From: Neelides folsomi
Lineage: Eukaryota; Arthropoda; Collembola; Neelipleona; Neelidae
Assembly: GCA_034687125.1 (NCBI GenBank)
Contig: JAQGBZ010000019.1
Location: forward strand, 186,001 to 250,000
Direction: 5' to 3'
Length of the DNA stretch: 64,000 nt
Shown here in pieces: positions 50,787-64,000 of the stretch. How positions within the stretch are numbered: position 1 is the first letter of the stretch; the number at the start of each line of letters is the position of its first letter. A program made the position numbers and the translations under genes. The notes beneath the pieces were generated by a model. That model did no database searches. It saw only the letters and a list, made by a program, of their open reading frames with translations, and was not told the origin of the DNA.

Positions 50787-51174
50787 GGCTGTCCGGGGCG
50801 GAAGTGGGCCCGACTTGGCATGAAAAGCGGGTTATTTTCGTCCCGGGCACCCGACACCCGGTCCTTATTCATCCCATGCGGGGCTTTTATGTTATTTGCA
50901 TAGCCAGAGACAACGGGGACGATCCATCGCACACTCCCCGCGACACCCCCAAAAATCTCTTCTTGGCCCACCCAGCGCCAGAGGACCTAAAGGGTGAGTT
51001 GGTCATTCGCGGGACGTCCAAGAGACCCCGGAGGAAATCCGCCGATAGTGGAGCGAAGGTGCAGTGGCCCTAAAGGGTGTGTGCTAGTGCGGGATTGATC
51101 CGGGTATCGGTATTGGGGCCATGCGCGGGTCTGCGGCACCCGGGTAGCCTCCATCTTACTGCCACACTCTCGCC
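50787..51174. promoter_or_regulatory. GC-rich head-to-head region between Zasp and CaMKII
   Basis: Only 388 bp separate the Zasp start (minus) and the CaMKII start (plus). The region is GC-rich and CpG-bearing, unlike the AT-rich surroundings. It must hold 5' UTR and, if no untranslated exons lie elsewhere, a bidirectional promoter. Plus- and minus-strand frames here lack motifs and are composition effects. Confidence 0.5.
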
Positions 51175-58762
<7,588 letters not shown>

Positions 58763-58833
58763 TCTGTGGATCTCCTTGAATTAAAGCGAGAAATGACAAA
58801 ATAAGTTTAATCTTTGGACACTTGTTGGATTGC
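58763..58833. other. 71-bp gap between two convergent stop codons
   Basis: The CaMKII stop (plus) and the stop of the unidentified gene (minus) face each other. Their 3' UTRs must overlap or enter the neighbour's coding exon. The nearest plus-strand AATAAA is at 59059-59064, beyond the last exon of the neighbour. Confidence 0.55.
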
Positions 58834-61800
58834 CTACGCCTTCAGCACGGCGCCCGTTGGACTCGACGACGTTTGCCCCAACCCGATCTGCACCCGCTTC
58901 TCCTCGTACATCCCCCCGTTGCTCCCTCGATTCCAAAATACAAACAAATTATTCATTCTCTCTCAATTGAAAAATGACACGCAGCTTGTTATTCCACATA
59001 TTCCTCATCTCTTCTCTTCCTCATAAAGTTCATCCGGACACATTCCAATTTGAATATTAATAAATCTCTGTGGAACTCACATAACCCCTTTGTCTTGAGG
59101 GGAAATCAAAAGGAAATACTATATACACTATTTGCATTTATTAATTTGCATATCTAAATTAAAGAATTGGCGCGGTTTGGATCTTCATAAAATCCGCGTT
59201 GTTTTTTTGAAATACTTCATCCTAAAAGCGGCAATTTGTTTTTAAATCTCATTTAAACCGCTTGGATTTTTAATAATTAATAAATGCAATTTTGTATTAT
59301 TAATGAAAAAAATCATAAACCTCATCTATTTCATCACCTAATTTTAAATACTGCTACGTAGTTTAGTTGTTTAGTTAAAATACTTAAAATTTAAAAGGGG
59401 AAAGGCGGGATTTAGGAAAATGAACTTACTCAAGCCGCCCGACTGACGTTGGCTCTTCCACTCCTTTTACATTCGTCCCCTAAGAAAAAGAAAAGAAATT
59501 GAGACGAAATGGACGGAAGGTCGGTGGGCGGACTTGGAGTAAATTTGTTTTCCCTTACCAGTTATTTCCCTTTGGCTAGCTTTTTCCTAATAAACCAAAA
59601 AAGTGGAATTCATTAAACTACTCAAATTATAAATTCTTTAATTCGTATTGTGGGCGCTATCGGAAAAGATAATTGGAGGAATTAAGTTTTAATTGGGATC
59701 AATATTGGGGAAATTAGTGCGGAAAGTTGGGAGGCGTTTTTGGCAAATGAAAAAGTGAGGTTGAGGTGTGTAAGTGAGTGTGTAGTGGAAGCGTGCAGTG
59801 AATCATTGGAGCGGATTCACTGACTTTCCATGGTCCAATGGACCAGGACGGTTCTCAATGGAGTTTCTTACCGAGTAGGGACGAGGAGTATGGGCCGTAC
59901 GGGTACGCGGCCGCCGGGGTCGAGAATTGAGCCGGGTTGTACGACCCGTAGTTCCCTCCGTGGTGCCCGTATTCTGGAATAAGGGAAAGAACGGTTCAAT
60001 CGATAAACGCAACTTCGCCTTCCCTTCCTCCATTCCTTCTTTTAGAACCCAAAAGCGTCAAAGAAACAGGCAAACTTTGGTGAAACTTGTCCGTTACCAT
60101 GGAAACTATTAGTTTCCAGTTACAAAAAAGAGCGTCTTTATTTGAAAAGTTACTAATGAATTTCTCACAAAGAGAACAAATGAACTATTTTTTTTAAAAC
60201 AACATCCATATGTAGTAAAAAAATATTTAATTATAATTACAGGCGCATTCAGAAATAATAAATAGATAAAAGAATTATGATTTTGAAAAGAGCTGTTAAA
60301 TTAAAGAGTTTAAAATAAGCGAAGAGTGGCGGAAAATGCAAATGATAAGAGCCGTTTTGTTTTTACCAAACTGATGGGTGAAGGGCGGGAGGGGGCTGAA
60401 ATTGTTGATTGGCTGGAGCAATGTGAGTCCGCTCGGAGTTGGCGGTTTTTCTTCAACTGGTGGAGGCGGCTGCGGAATTCCGCAATCACCCCCGCCTAGA
60501 TTTAACAACAACAATCATGCAACCATGCGAAAAAATCAAAAAAGGCGGCAAAAAAACAAACGACACGAATCAACTCCAAAGTTCAAACGTTCCAAAAATC
60601 CAAATTCCTAATAATTCTAAATAAATCTGAAATTCGGTTCTTACCGAGCGGGTTTGGAAGTGGAGTTGCGGGATACGAAGGGACGAGGTCGGCGTACAAC
60701 TCCCCGCCGCCGTTGAAATGCTGCAAATACAAAGACTGCAAATATTTATACAATCGCTTAGTTTTCTTTATTAGTCATTTAAACTAAATTAATAATTCGT
60801 ACTATCAATTTAATTTAAAGTATTTTTTAACATATTTTTATATCATACTCATTAAATCTCATTTTGCAAACATGGTAAGTTACGAAATCATAATCATATA
60901 ATAATTACCCATGTAAAATATATTGTTATCACATATTTTATTACATTTATTTAATCTTTGGCGTGTGTTGTGTGAAAACTTTCCGTTTCTTTTCCATCAG
61001 CACACTTGGGGTTCTGGTTGACTTGGCCAATTTAATTGAACCTTTTATGTTCGTTGGGTTACAAAAGTCCGCATTGTCTAATTCTCACTAACTATCTCTG
61101 TGTAGCGATTCGAAGTAACAAGCGTTTAAGCCCATTATAATTTATATAAACTAACCATTATCAGAGCATTATACAAAGTGTTATCAAGGTATTATTATAA
61201 AGGCACTTGAAAATGGCGGCGTGCGGAAAAGATCCATTTTGGCACGTGAGGGAAATTAAACCAGAATTTCCAATGCGGAATTGAACCTTATCTCTTTTAT
61301 CTCTTTCCTCAGAGAGCCAATAAGTAGCGACTAATTTCCATATATCCTGCTCTTTCAGTCTTTCTTCATCCCACACACATTTAATTCTATTTGTTTTACA
61401 CAATCGCGTCATTTCCTCATTAAAACTTCCTTCTCTTACAATTTATTCAAACTTTGAACAAAAACTAATATTTATCAGTTGTATTATTTAAGATCAAATT
61501 GTTAAAGTATTTTAACAAATTGAACAATATTTCTAAATAAAGCTTGGGTTTTGATTTATAAATTGATTAAATATCTGATTTTGATGATCAATCCATGTGG
61601 GAATATTCGGAAAGGGAGTCAATTGAGTAATCAAAAAGGGGTCTAAAAGGGTCCTTTAAAAGGTCAATGGTGAGAGTTTTTGATAGGGAGGGGAATTATA
61701 AAAAGGGTTGTAATTCCCTCCCCGCACCGAGGAGAGATTAGGGAGAGAAATGAAGTAAATTAGAAATTAAATAGTTGTCACCCGGGCGCGGAATTCATTA

Positions 61801-62432
61801 ATGCTAATGTCTTTGGAACATGCGATCTAATCAACATTGTATAATAACTTCAACCCCTTCCTATCATACCACCCCAAATCCAATTATTAACCTCATCCTA
61901 CAAAATGAATTATTCAGAAAAATGATACGATTTTGTTCACTTAATTATACCAGTATTATTTTGTAATAAAAACCCCAATGTTTAATGTTACTGTTAAAGT
62001 ATGGCATTGTAAAAGTATAATAAACTCATTTTTTCTTAATATTTAGACCAACCTAAAATTAATGATATTTAATATAAAAGTATAACATATTTACAAGATA
62101 ACGAGATATTTGTCCCACATGAGAGTTAATGATTTTTTGGGTTAAAGCGCGGGTCCAAAATGAGATTTTGATGAGTATGAAATTATTCGGGGTTTTTCCA
62201 TTTCGATTCGGTTCGGTTTTCAGTTGAGGGTGAATAAATCAAAATGTGAATTACGACCCATTAAGGTCTGGGTTATAAGATTGTAGGATGGGAAGTATTA
62301 GTCTTGAAGACTATGAGAGAATATTAAAAGAAATACCTGAGCAGGGTTGTCTGGGAAGGGGAGGTAATCCAAAGGCGCCTTGGGCTCTCCATCCTTCCAC
62401 GCCTTCACCGGGCTTCCTCCGCCCCAAACGCC
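58834..62432 (-). CDS. Unidentified Pro/Tyr/Gly-rich protein, 3' part of gene (continues past window)
   Basis: Exons in transcript order: 62337-62432, 60645-60720, 60367-60495, 59872-59973, 58834-58925; junction phases 0, 1, 1, 1 all agree and the last exon ends at TAG. The readable 164 residues are low-complexity: VWGGGSPVKAWKDGEP, LPFPDNPAQ, ELYADLVPSYPATPLP, a PPPPVEEKPPTPSG stretch, LLQPINNFSPLPPFTHQF, EYGHHGGNYGSYNP, FSTPAAAYPYGPYSS, and the end QTSSSPTGAVLKA. Exons are GC-rich against AT-rich introns, supporting real coding. There is no folded domain here. Such composition is typical of disordered activation regions of developmental transcription factors or of RNA-binding proteins, but I cannot name the family; the diagnostic domain should lie upstream, beyond 64000. 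Confidence 0.7.
59059..59064 (+). terminator. Possible CaMKII polyadenylation signal
   Basis: First perfect AATAAA after the CaMKII stop, about 300 nt downstream; an ATTAAA variant lies nearer, at about 58779. If used, the transcript runs antisense through the last exon of the convergent gene. Confidence 0.35.
59430..59479 (-). other. Possible alternative exon giving a different C-terminus
   Basis: Between the last two exons of the unidentified gene is a segment with a good acceptor (tttcttag) and donor (GA|GTAAGT). Entered in the required phase it reads GDECKRSGRANVSRAA and stops at a TGA that overlaps the donor. Skipping it joins 59872 to 58925 in phase. It is either a cassette with an alternative end or a decoy. 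Confidence 0.35.
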
Positions 62433-64000
62433 CTGAAACATCCAAACACATCCAACCATTACGTAACCCATCCCCAATCACAATCCCAACACTCAAACAC
62501 CCGATGATCTTAAACTGGATTGAAATAACTTTTTTAAATTACAACTTGATTATTCACATCATTACAACAATAGGACCAATATCGTGCTCTTGAAGTTTAC
62601 CAATATAACCATTATATTAGTTAAAAACTACTACTATTGTATAGTAGAGTTATGCAAGATATAAGAAAACTTCAAAACTTCTTTAAACTTTCTCATTTTT
62701 ATTAAATGAATTTAATCATTTCTAAGAAAATGAATTTTATCCAAAGGGACAATGACATAATGAGAAGAAAAAAGGTCCATTAATGAACTCTTCAGGCAGT
62801 CGCTCGTAATAAAATGAAGTTATTTAAAGTCGCCATATAAACAAATATGTAATTATATTAAGTCTTGTGTTGCTTTAGAAGCCGAATGAAATCCAGTGTT
62901 TTGTGAAAAGTAAAAGAAAGACAAGGATGAGAAGAATTGACAATGAGAGGAACTGAAAATTCATGAGAGTTTTAGTGAGGAAGTTGAGACCTCCTTGAAG
63001 ATGAGGGGCGAAGTGGGAGGTCTGTGAATTCTGATAACTCATCAACCATTGAGGTGACATAAAGGCGGCTGTTCTTCTCCTCTCCTCCTCCATCCTCCAA
63101 CTCAAAGGAGGGAAAGAAGAAGAGTTGAAGAGTCAAAGAGAAGTCGGTGAGGAAATTGAAGGATTTGAATCTCCCCCTTTGGTGTCGAATGTCACCATGG
63201 GTTGTTTCTTCTTTCTTCCCCAATCTCCCTCAAATCCTCCTTCAGCCTCCTCCGTGGTGATGATGATGAGAGTGAGTAATGGGGAGATCTCCATACAAAG
63301 ACCATCACCTCCTTCCTCCGCTCCCTCATTACTCTCAAAGATCATTTGAATCCTTCACCATTGGGAACATCACCAACTTCATTTTCAACATCATTTCCCT
63401 TTGTAATCCTTTAATGTCGCTCCCCAATCTCTTGGCTTTTAGCATTAAAAAGTGGAATGATAAGTCTATTGCTATTAGTCTATACTTTATAGCCTATGAG
63501 TTGTTCTAGTCGGGAAAAGAATAATAGGAACTAATGACTTTGAGGATGTGTGAAGAAGGGAGTAGGTGGCGATTGTTGTTATAAAGAAAATGATGGGAAA
63601 ATCGTTTACGATGAAAAGATAAAAACCTTCTTTGAATGTATGGAAATTGTGGAGAATCAAATGGTCGCGTGTGGTGAAGACCAAAGTCATGAACTTTCCT
63701 GCTAATCGTATACAACGTGTGAATGAAGAAAAATACACACACTTCAACATCCTTAAATATCCTCAAATATCTTCAACATCAATGAGAGCTTATTACGTAC
63801 AAGTACAACATATATAATATCTAATAGACTTCCTTCACTAATACATTTTCTCATAAAAAAGTATTCACATCTCATCAGTGGACGAATATACCAAATAAGT
63901 AACATAAAATATATAAGAATGTGTACGCATGTATGTAGTATATAAAGTCGTATAAGATTGCCTAAGAATATATGTGAAGTTTAAAGGAATGAATGAGTTG
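62433..64000. other. Intron or 5' part of the unidentified gene; no exon resolved
   Basis: Mostly AT-rich. From about 63065 to 63350 the minus strand has three overlapping open frames (for example one with FMSPQWLMSYQNSQTSHF and one with ELSEFTDLPLRPSSS) in purine/pyrimidine-skewed DNA. None has both clear splice ends in a phase that joins the exon at 62432, so I call none of them. Confidence 0.35.

Noticed and set aside
50804-51073. 89-codon plus-strand frame in the Zasp/CaMKII spacer
   Set aside because: GC-rich promoter-type DNA lacking stops by composition; ends before the CaMKII ATG with no motif or splice link.
61161-61412. 83-codon minus-strand ATG frame in an intron of the right-edge gene
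   Set aside because: Composition is plausible but there are no splice sites joining it, no homology and it lies inside an intron that closes in phase without it.
62875-63350. Three overlapping minus-strand frames
   Set aside because: Purine/pyrimidine strand skew opens all frames; no frame has both splice ends in the right phase.

Overview
The window is eukaryotic and animal. It is AT-rich, with GC-richer exons, and nearly every gene is split by introns with GT..AG ends. I assembled exons by hand from splice sites, reading phase and family motifs. The gene set (a tau with the PSPNLK..RSK start of its repeats, a Zasp52-type PDZ/ZM/LIM protein, CaMKII with an arthropod-like linker, a ZP-domain cuticle-type protein, a membrane collagen) points to an arthropod or close relative. 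I cannot name the species; a springtail would be only a guess.

Layout. 1-624 (-): 5' part of an unidentified secreted protein running off the left edge. 2283-15020 (+): an 18-exon transmembrane collagen of the MACIT group (vertebrate types XIII, XXIII, XXV), with a foldback (MITE-like) transposon in intron 9. 15813-18036 (-): a ZP-domain membrane protein, convergent with the collagen. 21676-24832 (+): an unidentified secreted acidic, repeat-rich protein with two possible 3' ends. 25041-26274 (-): a secreted cysteine-rich protein whose frame is broken by one TGA and then stays open for 125 codons. About 26690-27190 (-): a degenerate coding-like stretch. 27887-33147 (-): a SCYL2-type pseudokinase with a clear N-terminus and HEAT region but an uncertain 3' end. 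33706-39712 (-): a very small tau with an 11-nt microexon. 41109-50786 (-): a Zasp/PDZ-LIM Z-disc protein. 51175-58762 (+): complete CaMKII. 58834-62432 (-): the 3' part of an unidentified gene continuing past the right edge.

How it works together. SCYL2, tau and Zasp lie in tandem on the minus strand. Zasp and CaMKII start codons are head to head, 388 bp apart in GC-rich DNA, so a shared promoter is plausible. CaMKII and the unidentified gene are tail to tail with stop codons 71 bp apart. The ZP gene and the acidic gene diverge across 3.6 kb in which I see no gene. The collagen, ZP protein, acidic protein and Cys-rich protein are all surface or extracellular; tau, Zasp and CaMKII act in the cytoskeleton, muscle and neurons. 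No rRNA, tRNA or CRISPR array was recognised.

The points most worth a second look are the in-frame TGA in the Cys-rich gene, the composite terminal exon of the acidic gene, the tau microexon, the phase-1 splice nest in the CaMKII linker, and the SCYL2 tail.
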